Of a DNA stretch of 64,000 nucleotides, positions 55,798 to 64,000 are shown one piece after another. The translations under genes and the position numbers were made by a program. The stretch comes from Roseococcus suduntuyensis (lineage in GTDB: Bacteria > Pseudomonadota > Alphaproteobacteria > Acetobacterales > Acetobacteraceae): the NCBI RefSeq assembly GCF_014196305.1, contig NZ_JACIDJ010000001.1, positions 854,290-918,289 on the forward strand, in the 5' to 3' direction. Each line of letters starts with the position of its first letter. Positions within the stretch are counted from its first letter, which is position 1. The notes under the pieces are model-generated. The model did not search any database. It was not told where the DNA came from and worked only from the letters and a program-made list of their open reading frames with translations.

Positions 55798-56514
55798 ATG
55801 AAGGACGTGCAGGCCCTGGTGTTCGACGTGTTCGGCACGGTCGTGGATTGGCGCAGCGGCGTGGCCCGCGCGCTGGCCGAGTTCCTGCCCGCCCGTGGCG
55901 GCGCGCATCTCGACCCCTTCGCGGTGGCCGATGCCTGGCGCCGCCGCTACCAGCCCGCCATGGAGGAATGCCGCGCCGGCCGCCGCCCCTTCACGCGGCT
56001 GGACGTGCTGCACCGGGAAAACCTGGAACTGGTGCTGAAGGACCATGGCGTTGACCTCGCCTCCTGCACCGAGGCCGATCTGGACCACCTGAACCGCGCC
56101 TGGCACCGGCTGGACCCCTGGCCGGACGTGCTGCTCGGCCTCTCGCGGCTGCGTCGCAAATACTTCCTGGCGCCGGCCTCCAACGGCAACATCCTGCTGC
56201 TGGCGAACATGGCCAAGCGCGCGGGCATTCCCTGGGATGCGGTGCTGGGGGCCGAGGCGACCCAGGCCTACAAGCCGCAGCGCGAGGCCTATACCCGCAC
56301 CGCCGAAATCCTGGGCCTAGCGCCGCACCAAGTATGTCTTGTCGCCGCGCACAATGGCGATCTGCGCGCGGCGCGGAAGGCAGGGCTCGCCAGCGCCTTC
56401 GTGGCACGGCCGACCGAGCATGGGCCGGCGCAGGGCACGGACCTCGTGGCTGAGGACCCGTGGGATTGCGTGGCGGAGAGCTTCGTGGACTTGGCGGCCA
56501 AATTGGATTGTTGA
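55798..56514 (+). CDS. Haloacid dehalogenase, type II
   Basis: HAD hydrolase of 238 residues. The nucleophile Asp is in LVFDVFGTVVDWRSG, the Ser/Asn in ASNGN, the Lys in KPQREAY, and the last acidic site in AAHNGDLRAARKAGL. The type II 2-haloacid dehalogenases replace halogen by hydroxyl with inversion; many annotated members act on other small acids. It ends 43 bp before the convergent mfd stop with a TAG-repeat-like sequence between. Confidence 0.85.
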   Translation: MKDVQALVFDVFGTVVDWRSGVARALAEFLPARGGAHLDPFAVADAWRRRYQPAMEECRAGRRPFTRLDVLHRENLELVLKDHGVDLASCTEADLDHLNRAWHRLDPWPDVLLGLSRLRRKYFLAPASNGNILLLANMAKRAGIPWDAVLGAEATQAYKPQREAYTRTAEILGLAPHQVCLVAAHNGDLRAARKAGLASAFVARPTEHGPAQGTDLVAEDPWDCVAESFVDLAAKLDC

Positions 56515-56516
56515 CC

Positions 56517-56575
56517 GCGTCCGATCGCCGCAGGCGTGAATCGGCCGCGCAGTTGCTTCACGCCGCCTGCTTCGC
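56517..56575. repeat. Hairpin repeat between HAD and mfd, reaching into the mfd 3' end
   Basis: CGATCGCC pairs with GGCG-tgaATCGG, a shortened form of the 38355 unit (GCGTCyGATCGCC and GTGAATCrGCCGC). It is followed by TTCACGCCGCCTGC, the stretch shared with 20919 and 32509. That stretch encodes the end of Mfd (KQAA-stop). Confidence 0.6.
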
Positions 56576-59500
56576 CACCTTCAGCACGTTGGAGACCAAG
56601 CCCCGCGCGGCCTTGATCCGCGCGTCGAACGGCAGTTCGCGGGCCAGCACCATCTTCCCGTCCGGGCGCAGCACCACCACGCCCTTCTGCGCCTGGACCC
56701 AGTTCACCAGCCCGCCCGGATTGGCGAAGCGCCCCTTGTGGAAGGCCAGCACCACGCCCTTGGGGCCGGCATCCACCTTCTCCACGCCGGCGGCGCGGCA
56801 GGCGAGCTTCAGCGCCACCACCTGCAGCAGGTTCTCGACCTCGGGCGGGATGGGGCCGAAGCGGTCGGCGAGTTCGGCGGCCATGGCCTCCACCTCGCCC
56901 TCGGTGGCGAGGCTGCCGATGCGGCGGTAGAGGCCGAGGCGCACCGGCAACTCCTGCACGTAGCTTTCCGGGATCAGCACGGCGAGGCCGAGGTTGATCT
57001 GCGGCGTGAAGTTGCCCTCGGACTCGCGCTTGGCGCGGGAGCCGGCGCGCAAATCGGCCACCGCCTCCTCCAGCATCTCCTGGTAGAGCTCGATGCCGAC
57101 CTCGCGGATCTGGCCCGACTGTTCCTCGCCCAGCAAATTGCCCGCGCCGCGGATGTCGAGGTCGTGGCTGGCCAGCGTGAAGCCGGCGCCGAGATTGTCC
57201 AGCGTCTGCATCACCTCGAGGCGCTTCTGCGAGGTGGGCGCGAGGCGATGATGCGCGGGCCAGGTCAGGTAGGCATAGCCGCGCTGCTTGCCGCGCCCCA
57301 CGCGGCCACGCAGCTGGTAGAGCTGGCCGAGGCCGAACATGTCCGCGCGATGGATGATGAGCGTGTTCACCGCCGGCATGTCGAGGCCGGATTCCACGAT
57401 GTTGGTGGCGAGCAGGATGTCGTATTTGCCATCCGCGAACTCGGTCATCACCTGTTCAAGCTCGGTGGCGGAGAGGCGGCCATGCGCCTGGACCACGCGT
57501 GTCTCGGGCGCGATCTCGGCCAGGCGCTCGGCCATGCGGGCCATGTCCTCGATGCGCGGCACCACGCAGAAGATCTGGCCGCCGCGGAAGCGTTCGCGCT
57601 GGATGGCCTCGCGCAGCACCAGCCCGTCCCAGGGCATGATGAAGGTGCGCACCGCCAGGCGATCCACGGGCGGGGTCGCGATCACGCTCATTTCCCGCAC
57701 GCCGGAGAGCGCCAGTTGCAGCGTGCGCGGGATGGGCGTGGCGGTCAGCGTCAGCACATGCACGCCGGCCTCCAGCTCCTTCAGCCGTTCCTTGTGCTTC
57801 ACGCCGAAATGCTGCTCCTCGTCCACGATGACGAGGCCGAGGTCGGCGAAGGTGATGCCCTTGCCCAGCAGCGCATGGGTGCCGACCACGATGTTCACCG
57901 TGCCATCGGCGAGTGCGGCCTTCACCTCGGCGGCCTCCTTCGCCGTCACCATGCGCGAGAGCTGCGCGATCCGCACCGGCAGGCCTTCGAAGCGGGCGGT
58001 GAAGGTGCGGTAGTGCTGGCGGGCCAGCAGGGTGGTCGGCACCACCACCGCCACCTGGGAACCGGCCATGGCGACGGTGAAGGCGGCGCGCAGCGCCACC
58101 TCCGTCTTGCCGAAGCCCACATCGCCGCAGATCAGCCGGTCCATGGGGCGGCCGGCGGCGAGGTCCTCCAGCACGTCGGCGATGGCGCGGCCCTGGTCTT
58201 CCGTTTCGGCATAGGGGAAGCGGGCGCAGAATTCGTCGTAGCTGCCTTCGGGGGGCGCGATGACGGGGGCCTCGCGCGTCTGGCGTTCGGCGGCGATGCG
58301 GATGAGGCCGGCGGCCATGTCCGCGATGCGCTGCTTGGCCTTGGACTTGCGCGCCTGCCAGGAGGCGCCGCCCAGCTTGTCCAGCGCCACGCCCGCCGTC
58401 TCGGTGCCGAAGCGCGAGAGGATTTCGATGTTCTCGACCGGCACGAACAGCTTGTCGCCGCCATCATAGATCAGGCGCAGGCAGTCATGCGGGGCGTTGC
58501 CGACATCGAGCGTGGCCAGGCCGTCATAGCGGCCGATGCCGTGGTCGCCATGGACCAGCAAGTCGCCCACCTCGATCTGCGTGGCGTCGGCGATGAACTG
58601 GTCGGCGCGCTTGCGGCGGCGGGCGGGGCGGGCGATGCGCTCGCCCAGCAGGTCCTGCTCGGCGGTGATGGAGAGGCCTTCCGCGAGGAAGCCGCGTTCC
58701 AGGCCCAAGATGCCCACGCCCACCACGCCGGGGGCGAGCTTCTGGAAGGCGTAGTAGTCCTCCACCGGCTCGGCCGGCACGCGGTTTTCGCGCAGCAGCG
58801 TGACCAGGCGCTCGCGCGAACCACGGGTCCACGCGGCCAGCATGGGGCGGCGGCCGCGGCCCTGCTCGGTCTCGGCATGGGCGGCATAGGCGCGGAACAC
58901 GTTCTCGCCGGCCTGGCGGATGTCCACGAACAGCCGCCCCGGCCGCCCGCCGGCATCCATTCCCGCGGCGCCCGAGGCCTGGGCGAAGGGCGAGAAGCGC
59001 AGCACCTGCAACCCGTCCAGCATCGCATCCCAGCCGCGCTGATCCAGATACAGCAGGCGGGGCGGGGCGGGCCGGTAGGGCACCTCGTTCTCGTTGAGGC
59101 GGGAGGGGGTGCGGCGGGCCTCGTAGTGGTCCGCGATCATCTCCAGCCGCGCGGCCAGGGCGTCCTCGGCCTGGTGGTCCAGGCTGACGCTGGCGCCGGG
59201 GAGGTAATCCAGCAGCGTCTCCATGCCGTCATGGAACAGCCCGGCCCAATGCTCCATGCCCGGATGCCGGCGCCCGGCGCTGATGGAGGCATAGAGCGGG
59301 TCCTCGGCCGAGGCATTGCCGAACAACTCGCGGTAGCCGACGCGGAAACGTTCGATGGAGGCGGGGTCGAGAAACACCTCGCCCACCGGTCGCAAGGTCA
59401 GCCGGTCCACCTGGGCGCCGGAACGCTGGGTGCCGGTGTCGAGCTTGCGCAGGCTCTCGATCTCGTCGCCGAAGAAATCAATGCGGAGCGGCTCCGCCTC

Positions 59501-59992
59501 GCCCGAGGGGAAGAGGTCCAGGATGCCGCCGCGCTGCGCGTATTCGCCCGGCTCCATCACGGTGCCGGTGCGGTTGTAGCCGTTGGTTTCCAGGAATCCC
59601 GTCACGGCTTCGATCGCCACGCGGCCGCCCTTGCGGAGTGCCAGCGCCGCACCGGCGAAGACCGCGCGGGGCGGCACGCGCTGCACCAGGGCGTTGATGG
59701 TGGTCAGCACGATGCGCGGGCGGGCGGCGGGCGCCGCCAGTTCGGCCAGCGTCGCCACCCGCTCGGCCACGATCTCGGGGTTGGGCGAGACGCGGTCATA
59801 GGGCAGGCAATCCCAGGCCGGCAGGCGCAGGATCTCGGCCTCGGGCATGAAGAAGGCCAGCGCATCGGCCAGGCGGGCCATGCGGGCATCGTCCCGGCAC
59901 ACATGCAGCACGGGGGCCTGGCTTTCCGCCCGGCGCGCCCGGATCAGCAGGGCGTCATAGCCCTCGGGCGTGCCGTGGACGTCCAGTGTCAT
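56558..59992 (-). CDS. mfd: Transcription-repair coupling factor
   Basis: DNA translocase of 1144 residues that removes stalled RNA polymerase and recruits UvrA. The N-terminal UvrB-like module is followed by the RNA polymerase-binding Tudor-like domain (GDLLVHGDHGIGRYDGL), then the RecG-like motor: Walker A GDVGFGKT near 622, DEEQHFG near 722, and the TRG motif region later. The ATG at 59992 overlaps sdhE by ATGA. The C-terminal codons come from a dispersed repeat. Confidence 0.96.
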   Translation of the reverse strand: MTLDVHGTPEGYDALLIRARRAESQAPVLHVCRDDARMARLADALAFFMPEAEILRLPAWDCLPYDRVSPNPEIVAERVATLAELAAPAARPRIVLTTINALVQRVPPRAVFAGAALALRKGGRVAIEAVTGFLETNGYNRTGTVMEPGEYAQRGGILDLFPSGEAEPLRIDFFGDEIESLRKLDTGTQRSGAQVDRLTLRPVGEVFLDPASIERFRVGYRELFGNASAEDPLYASISAGRRHPGMEHWAGLFHDGMETLLDYLPGASVSLDHQAEDALAARLEMIADHYEARRTPSRLNENEVPYRPAPPRLLYLDQRGWDAMLDGLQVLRFSPFAQASGAAGMDAGGRPGRLFVDIRQAGENVFRAYAAHAETEQGRGRRPMLAAWTRGSRERLVTLLRENRVPAEPVEDYYAFQKLAPGVVGVGILGLERGFLAEGLSITAEQDLLGERIARPARRRKRADQFIADATQIEVGDLLVHGDHGIGRYDGLATLDVGNAPHDCLRLIYDGGDKLFVPVENIEILSRFGTETAGVALDKLGGASWQARKSKAKQRIADMAAGLIRIAAERQTREAPVIAPPEGSYDEFCARFPYAETEDQGRAIADVLEDLAAGRPMDRLICGDVGFGKTEVALRAAFTVAMAGSQVAVVVPTTLLARQHYRTFTARFEGLPVRIAQLSRMVTAKEAAEVKAALADGTVNIVVGTHALLGKGITFADLGLVIVDEEQHFGVKHKERLKELEAGVHVLTLTATPIPRTLQLALSGVREMSVIATPPVDRLAVRTFIMPWDGLVLREAIQRERFRGGQIFCVVPRIEDMARMAERLAEIAPETRVVQAHGRLSATELEQVMTEFADGKYDILLATNIVESGLDMPAVNTLIIHRADMFGLGQLYQLRGRVGRGKQRGYAYLTWPAHHRLAPTSQKRLEVMQTLDNLGAGFTLASHDLDIRGAGNLLGEEQSGQIREVGIELYQEMLEEAVADLRAGSRAKRESEGNFTPQINLGLAVLIPESYVQELPVRLGLYRRIGSLATEGEVEAMAAELADRFGPIPPEVENLLQVVALKLACRAAGVEKVDAGPKGVVLAFHKGRFANPGGLVNWVQAQKGVVVLRPDGKMVLARELPFDARIKAARGLVSNVLKVAKQAA

Positions 59993-60303
59993 CGCAGGTG
60001 GTCCGGCTTGCCCGCGCCGGGGGTGGCCGATTCGGCGGCGATCCGCAGCAGCAGGGGACCACGCGCCTCGGGCGGGATGGGGCGGCGGCCGGAGAGCCAG
60101 TCCGCGAGGTCCACATCGGGCATTTCCAGGATGGCCTCCAGCTCCTCCAGCGCGGCCGGGTCCAGGCTGGCGATGTGGCGGCGGACGAAGCCGCCCAGCA
60201 TCAGGTCGCATTCCTTGGTGCCGCGGTGCAAGGCGCGGAACAGGAGGCGGCGTTGGCGGGGCGGAAGCTCGGGGGTTTCGTCAGTCGGGGTCACGGGTGG
60301 CAT
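59989..60303 (-). CDS. sdhE: Succinate dehydrogenase assembly factor SdhE
   Basis: Small protein of 104 residues that helps attach FAD to SdhA. The family core is RRLLFRALHRGTKECDLMLGGFVRRH (the RGxxE motif reads RGTKE) with ADWLSGRRPIP following. The Pro/Thr-rich N-terminus is extra. Its start lies only 10 bp from the divergent recG start. Adjacent to mfd, an arrangement common in alphaproteobacteria. Confidence 0.92.
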   Translation of the reverse strand: MPPVTPTDETPELPPRQRRLLFRALHRGTKECDLMLGGFVRRHIASLDPAALEELEAILEMPDVDLADWLSGRRPIPPEARGPLLLRIAAESATPGAGKPDHLR

Positions 60304-60313
60304 ATAGGGGCCT

Positions 60314-62404
60314 GTGCCCAATCCTGTCAGCCTCCCTGCCCTGTTCGCCGCCCTGGACACCCTGCCGGGGGTCGGGCCCGCGCGCGCGGCTCTGATCGAG
60401 AAGGCGGCGGGCGGCGGCCGGGTGCTGGACCTGGTCTTCCACCTGCCGGAGCGCATCACCGAGCGCGTTTCCGTCGCCCGGCCGGAGGAGGCGCCGGAGG
60501 GGGTGGACGCCATCCTGGCCGTGACCCCGCTCGCCGCCCGCGCCGCGCAAAGCCGCGTCACCCGCCGCCGCTATGTGGAGGTCCGCACCGAACAGGGCGT
60601 CACGCTGCGCTTCATGGGCGGCTTCCTGGGCACGGTGGAGCGGCAATTGCCGCGCGGCCTGCCCCGCTGGATCGCGGGCCGCATCCGGCCGGAGGGCGAC
60701 GGGTTTTCCTGCATCAACCCCGAGGTGGCGGCCGACCCCGCGGCCCTCCCCACGCTGGAGGCCATCTGGCCCCTGACCGAGGGGCTGAGGCGCGGCTACA
60801 TCGCGCCCGCCATCCGCGCCGCGCTCGCTTTGCTGCCAGACCTGCCCGAATGGCATGACGCCCCCCTGCTGGCGCGGGAGAAATGGCCGGGCTTCGCCGC
60901 CGCCCTGCGCGCCCTGCATCTGCCCGACCAGCGTCCCGGCCCTGCCCCCTGGGAACGCCTGGCCTATGACGAGGTGCTGGCGGACCAGCTGGCGCTTGCC
61001 CTGCTGCGCCGCCGCAACCGCGCCGTGCCGGGCCGCGCCCTGGTGGGGGACGGCAGCCTGCGCGCCGAGGCCCTGGCCCGCTTCGGCCATGAGCCCACCC
61101 CGGGGCAGGCCATGGCCCTGGCCGAGATCGGCGCCGACATGGCAGCCCCCCACCGCATGCTGCGCCTGCTGCAGGGCGATGTGGGCTCGGGGAAGACGCT
61201 GGTGGCGGTGCTGGCCATGCTCCAGGCCGCCGAGGCCGGGGCCCAGGCGGCGCTGATGGCCCCCACGGAAATCCTCGCCCGCCAGCACCTGCGGACGCTG
61301 GAGGCTTTGAGCCCCGTGCCCGTCGCCCTGCTGGCCGGCAGCGTGAAGGGGGCGGAGCGGCGGCGGGTGCTGGCGGGCTTCGCGGACGGGTCCATCAAGC
61401 TCGCCGTCGGCACCCATGCGCTGTTCCAGGAGGGGGTGGCGTTCCAGGACCTCGGCCTCGCCGTGGTGGACGAGCAGCACCGCTTCGGCGTGGCTCAGCG
61501 CCTTGAGCTGGCCGCCAAGGGCGCGCGGGCGGACATGCTGGTGATGACCGCCACCCCCATCCCGCGCACCCTGCAATTGACCATGTGGGGCGAGATGCAG
61601 GTCAGCCGCATCGCCGAGAAGCCGCGCGGGCGCCAGCCCATCGCCACAAGGGTGGTCAGCGCGGCCCGCCTGCCCGATGTGATCGAACGCCTCGACGCCG
61701 CCCTGGCGCGGGGCGAGCGCGCCTATTGGGTGGTCCGCGCCATCACCGGCGGCGAGCATGACGACAGCATCGCCGCCGAGACACGCTTCGCCGAACTCAG
61801 CGAACGCTTCCCCGGTAAGGTGGGCCTCGCGCATGGCGAGCTGGACATGCCGCTGCGCGAGGGCGCCCTGGCCGATTTCGCCGCAGGCCGCACGCAGATC
61901 CTGGTGGCCACCACCGTCATCGAGGTGGGGGTGGACGTGCCGGAGGCGACCATCATCCTGATCGAGCAGGCGGAACGCTTCGGCCTTTCCGCCCTGCACC
62001 AGCTGCGGGGCCGGGTGGGGCGGGGGTCGCGGCCTTCTTCCTGCCTGCTGGTCCATTCCGAGGAATTGTCCGAGCGGGAAAAGGAACGCCTGCTGATCCT
62101 GCGGGACACCGAAGATGGCTTCGTGATCGCGGAGGAAGACCTGCGAATCCGCGGCGGGGGGGACGCGCTGGGCACCCGCCAGGCCGGCCAGCTTCTTTAC
62201 CGCCTGGCCCTGCGGGGCGAGGACGAATCCGACGCCCAGCGCGCCGCCGCCCGGATGCGCGACCTGATCGCCATGGCCGCCCAGGACGCGGAATTGCTGC
62301 TGCACCGCGACCCCGTGCTGGACACCCCGCGCGGCCAGGCCGCCCGCCTGCTGCTGGCGCTGTTCGGCAAGGAGGAGGCGGCGGCCTTCCTGGCGGCGGG
62401 TTGA
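60314..62404 (+). CDS. recG: ATP-dependent DNA helicase RecG
   Basis: Branch-migration helicase for stalled forks, 696 residues, GTG start. An N-terminal wedge domain (OB fold, about 60-160) precedes the motor: Walker A GDVGSGKT near 289, DEQHRFG near 385, TATPIPRTLQ near 413, and QLRGRVGRG. Divergent from sdhE with 10 bp between start codons, so its promoter must lie within sdhE or the gap is shared. Confidence 0.96.
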   Translation: MPNPVSLPALFAALDTLPGVGPARAALIEKAAGGGRVLDLVFHLPERITERVSVARPEEAPEGVDAILAVTPLAARAAQSRVTRRRYVEVRTEQGVTLRFMGGFLGTVERQLPRGLPRWIAGRIRPEGDGFSCINPEVAADPAALPTLEAIWPLTEGLRRGYIAPAIRAALALLPDLPEWHDAPLLAREKWPGFAAALRALHLPDQRPGPAPWERLAYDEVLADQLALALLRRRNRAVPGRALVGDGSLRAEALARFGHEPTPGQAMALAEIGADMAAPHRMLRLLQGDVGSGKTLVAVLAMLQAAEAGAQAALMAPTEILARQHLRTLEALSPVPVALLAGSVKGAERRRVLAGFADGSIKLAVGTHALFQEGVAFQDLGLAVVDEQHRFGVAQRLELAAKGARADMLVMTATPIPRTLQLTMWGEMQVSRIAEKPRGRQPIATRVVSAARLPDVIERLDAALARGERAYWVVRAITGGEHDDSIAAETRFAELSERFPGKVGLAHGELDMPLREGALADFAAGRTQILVATTVIEVGVDVPEATIILIEQAERFGLSALHQLRGRVGRGSRPSSCLLVHSEELSEREKERLLILRDTEDGFVIAEEDLRIRGGGDALGTRQAGQLLYRLALRGEDESDAQRAAARMRDLIAMAAQDAELLLHRDPVLDTPRGQAARLLLALFGKEEAAAFLAAG

Positions 62405-62417
62405 ATTCTTGGCTTGG

Positions 62418-62466
62418 CACGCCGCCGCCCGCCAACCGGCGTGCGCCATGCGGCCGGCCGCATGGC
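62418..62466 (+). repeat. Inverted repeats after recG, including a 22-bp perfect palindrome
   Basis: GCACGCCG (62418-62425) pairs with CGGCGTGC (62437-62444). Directly next to it is a perfect 22-base palindrome with no spacer (62445-62466, centre CC|GG). It may end recG transcription or mark a protein site; no T-tract follows at once. Confidence 0.55.
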
Positions 62467-62521
62467 TTGCATTGCCGCCCCAGGCTTTTAAATCGAGGCG
62501 CCGGAGTATGCAGGGGGCATC

Positions 62522-63235
62522 GTGACCGCACTGATCGAGATCGAGGGCCTGACGAAGCGCTTCGGCGGCTTCACCGCCGTGGACGGCGTGTCCTTCACCG
62601 TGGCGCGGGGCGAGGTGGTGGGCTTCCTCGGCCCCAACGGCGCCGGCAAATCCACCACCATGCGGATGCTGGCGGGCTTCATGCTGCCCAGCGCCGGCAC
62701 GGCCCGCATCTGCGGCGAGGATGTGGTGGAACGCCCCGTTGCCGCCAAGCGCCATTTGGGCTTCCTGCCGGAAGGCGCCCCCACCTATCCCGAAATGGCC
62801 GTCGAGGATTTTCTTCGGTTTTGCGCGCGCATCCGAGGCGTGGGCCGCGCCGAGGTGGCCCGCGCCATGGCGCTGACGCAACTGGAAGGCGTGCGGCTGC
62901 AGCCCATCGAGACGCTGTCCAAGGGCTTCAAGCGCCGCGTGGGCCTCGCGCAATCCCTGCTGCATGACCCGCCGGTGCTGGTGCTGGACGAGCCGACGGA
63001 CGGGCTCGACCCCAACCAGAAGCATGAGGTGCGCGCGCTGATCCGCGAGATGGCACCGCAAAAGGCCATCATCATCTCCACGCACATCCTGGAAGAGGTC
63101 GGCGCGCTCTGCACGCGGGCCATCATCATCGCGCGCGGCCGCGTGCTGGCCGATGCGACGCCCGCCGAACTGGTGGCCGATGGTCGCAGCATGGACGAGG
63201 TGTTCCGGGAACTCACCATGAGGGATGCGGCATGA
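62522..63235 (+). CDS. ABC transporter ATPase (GldA/CcmA-like)
   Basis: ATPase of 237 residues, GTG start. Walker A is GPNGAGKST, the signature LSKGFKRRVGLA, and Walker B VLVLDEPTDGLDPNQ. It resembles exporter ATPases of the GldA/NatA group. The permease gene follows on the same strand but after a 157-bp gap filled by hairpin repeats. Confidence 0.9.
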   Translation: MTALIEIEGLTKRFGGFTAVDGVSFTVARGEVVGFLGPNGAGKSTTMRMLAGFMLPSAGTARICGEDVVERPVAAKRHLGFLPEGAPTYPEMAVEDFLRFCARIRGVGRAEVARAMALTQLEGVRLQPIETLSKGFKRRVGLAQSLLHDPPVLVLDEPTDGLDPNQKHEVRALIREMAPQKAIIISTHILEEVGALCTRAIIIARGRVLADATPAELVADGRSMDEVFRELTMRDAA

Positions 63236-63261
63236 GACGAGCGACCCAGCAGCCTCATCTG

Positions 63262-63351
63262 CGGCGGCCGACGGCCGCCGAGGCGCCGAATGGCGCCCGC
63301 CGCAAATGCGGCGAGCCAAGCGCGCGGAGCGCGCGCCCGGCGCCTGAGGGC
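63262..63351 (+). repeat. Train of five hairpins between ABC ATPase and permease
   Basis: In order: GGCGGCCG-a-CGGCCGCC, GGCGCC-gaat-GGCGCC (63282-63297), CGCCGC-aaat-GCGGCG (63298-63313), linker AGCCAAG (63314-63320), CGCGC-gga-GCGCG (63321-63333), and the core GCCCGGCGCCTGAGGGC (63335-63351). The last three parts match the order at 24109-24147 and 55042-55079. Confidence 0.75.
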
Positions 63352-63360
63352 AAGGAATGC

Positions 63361-63395
63361 CATGCCCGCGGCCATTACGAATGGCCGCGGGCATG
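63361..63395 (+). promoter_or_regulatory. Perfect 15-bp inverted repeat holding the permease start codon
   Basis: CATGCCCGCGGCCAT (63361-63375) and its exact complement (63381-63395) surround a 5-base loop. The permease ATG at 63393 is the end of the 3' arm, so the folded mRNA would hide it. An in-frame ATG at 63402, with AGGG before it, lies just outside. Confidence 0.6.
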
Positions 63396-64000
63396 AGGGC
63401 CATGCTCGCCGTCGCGCGGCGCGAATTCGCCGCCTATTTCGCAACCCCCGTCGCCACCGTCTTCATCGTGATCTTCCTGGTGATGTCGGGCACGCTGACC
63501 TTCACGGTGGGCGGCTTCTTCGCGCGCGGGCAGGCGGATCTGCTGCCCTTCTTCAACTTCGTGCCCTGGCTGTTCCTGTTCCTGGTGCCCGCACTCACCA
63601 TGCGGCTCTGGGCCGAGGAAAGGCGCCTCGGCACCGTCGAACTGCTGCTGACGCTGCCCATCACGGCCGGGCAGGCGGTGGTGGGGAAATTCCTCGCCGC
63701 CTGGGCGTTCTGCGCGGTGGCGCTGGCGCTGACCTTCCCGCTGGTCATCACCGTCAACTACCTGGGCGAGCCGGACAATGGCGTGATCCTGACGGGCTAT
63801 CTCGGCTGCCTGATGGTGGCGGGGGCCTATCTCGCGGTGGGGGCGGCCATCTCGGCCATGACGCGCAACCAGGTCATCGCCTTCGTCCTCGCGGTGGCGG
63901 GGTGCTTCCTGTTCGCGGCGGCGGGCTCGACCATCGTGACCGAGTTCCTCTCCACCAACCTGCCCTGGCTGGCCGAGGTGGCGCGCGGGCTTTCCGTCGC
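63393..64000 (+). CDS. ABC transporter permease (GldF-like), 3' end beyond window
   Basis: Partial membrane protein; about 202 residues are visible and the frame is open at the window edge. It begins MRAMLAVARREFAAYFATPVA, the usual start of ABC-2 type permeases of the GldF group. At least five hydrophobic helices follow, with LRLGTVELLLTLPI-like RLGTVELLLTLPITAGQAVVGKF between the second and third. Start at 63393 or 63402. Partner of the ATPase at 62522; substrate unknown. Confidence 0.82.
   Translation, partial: MRAMLAVARREFAAYFATPVATVFIVIFLVMSGTLTFTVGGFFARGQADLLPFFNFVPWLFLFLVPALTMRLWAEERRLGTVELLLTLPITAGQAVVGKFLAAWAFCAVALALTFPLVITVNYLGEPDNGVILTGYLGCLMVAGAYLAVGAAISAMTRNQVIAFVLAVAGCFLFAAAGSTIVTEFLSTNLPWLAEVARGLSV

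Noticed and set aside
56738-60307. A 1189-codon open frame on the plus strand
   Set aside because: Antisense to mfd, whose domains and motifs are complete.
60281-63403. A 1040-codon minus-strand frame
   Set aside because: Antisense to recG and the ABC ATPase, both with full motifs.

Overview
High-GC alphaproteobacterial chromosome, most likely Acetobacteraceae and Roseomonas-like. This rests on a two-piece permuted tmRNA whose tag reads ANDNVREDVALAA, the alpha-type SspB beside it, MmcB, the sdhE-mfd/recG locus, and several orphan Bug-type binding proteins. Family-level placement is inference. Nothing in the window looks like a plasmid or prophage. One AT-rich gene (reverse transcriptase, 49367-50974) is clearly foreign in composition.

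Layout. 131-2698: a chemoreceptor and a secreted cupin. 2821-18232: a catabolic locus. On the minus strand it runs enamidase, DUF1185, xdhA, xdhB, then a branched-chain-type ABC importer (livG, livF, three tandem binding proteins, livH, livM). On the plus strand, divergent, are a 6-hydroxynicotinate reductase homologue and a UPF0280 (ApbE-like) protein. Together they look like the reductive nicotinate route: ring hydroxylation, ring reduction, enamide hydrolysis. 18307-23935: a TDSDP-repeat secreted protein, RHH protein, both fumarase classes, VOC, RidA, DUF2798, sspB. 24150-24478: ssrA (tmRNA) and its terminator. 24590-32511: thyX, HD hydrolase, apbC, hflK-hflC-degQ, M20 peptidase. 32681-38358: two divergent Bug proteins, then a small sulfur-oxidation module (YeeE, SoxY, SoxZ, cytochrome c, flavocytochrome c sulfide dehydrogenase flavoprotein). 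38486-42826: a THI5-like binding protein divergent from rutABCD (pyrimidine ring degradation). 42883-49339: metallopeptidase, phhB, mmcB, Bug protein, methyltransferase, cytochrome c, GST, M20 amidohydrolase, panC. 49367-50974: reverse transcriptase of the Abi/unknown-group type, a candidate phage-defence gene between the 3' ends of panC and a MATE gene. 51046-56514: MATE, D-amino-acid dehydrogenase-like oxidase, Ldh-family dehydrogenase, repeats, NTF2-like protein, type II haloacid dehalogenase. 56558-62404: mfd, sdhE and divergent recG. 62522-64000: ABC ATPase and a permease cut by the window edge.

Two classes of intergenic hairpin repeats run through the window. One class sits directly after TAG stop codons: all eight TAG-terminated genes I found are followed by such a sequence, one of them only weakly. 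The other is a train of hairpins carrying AGCCAAG and a GCCCGGCGCYTGAGGG core, found near 24.0, 55.0 and 63.3 kb; stem sequences change between copies while pairing is kept. I saw no tRNA, rRNA, CRISPR array, insertion sequence or known riboswitch.
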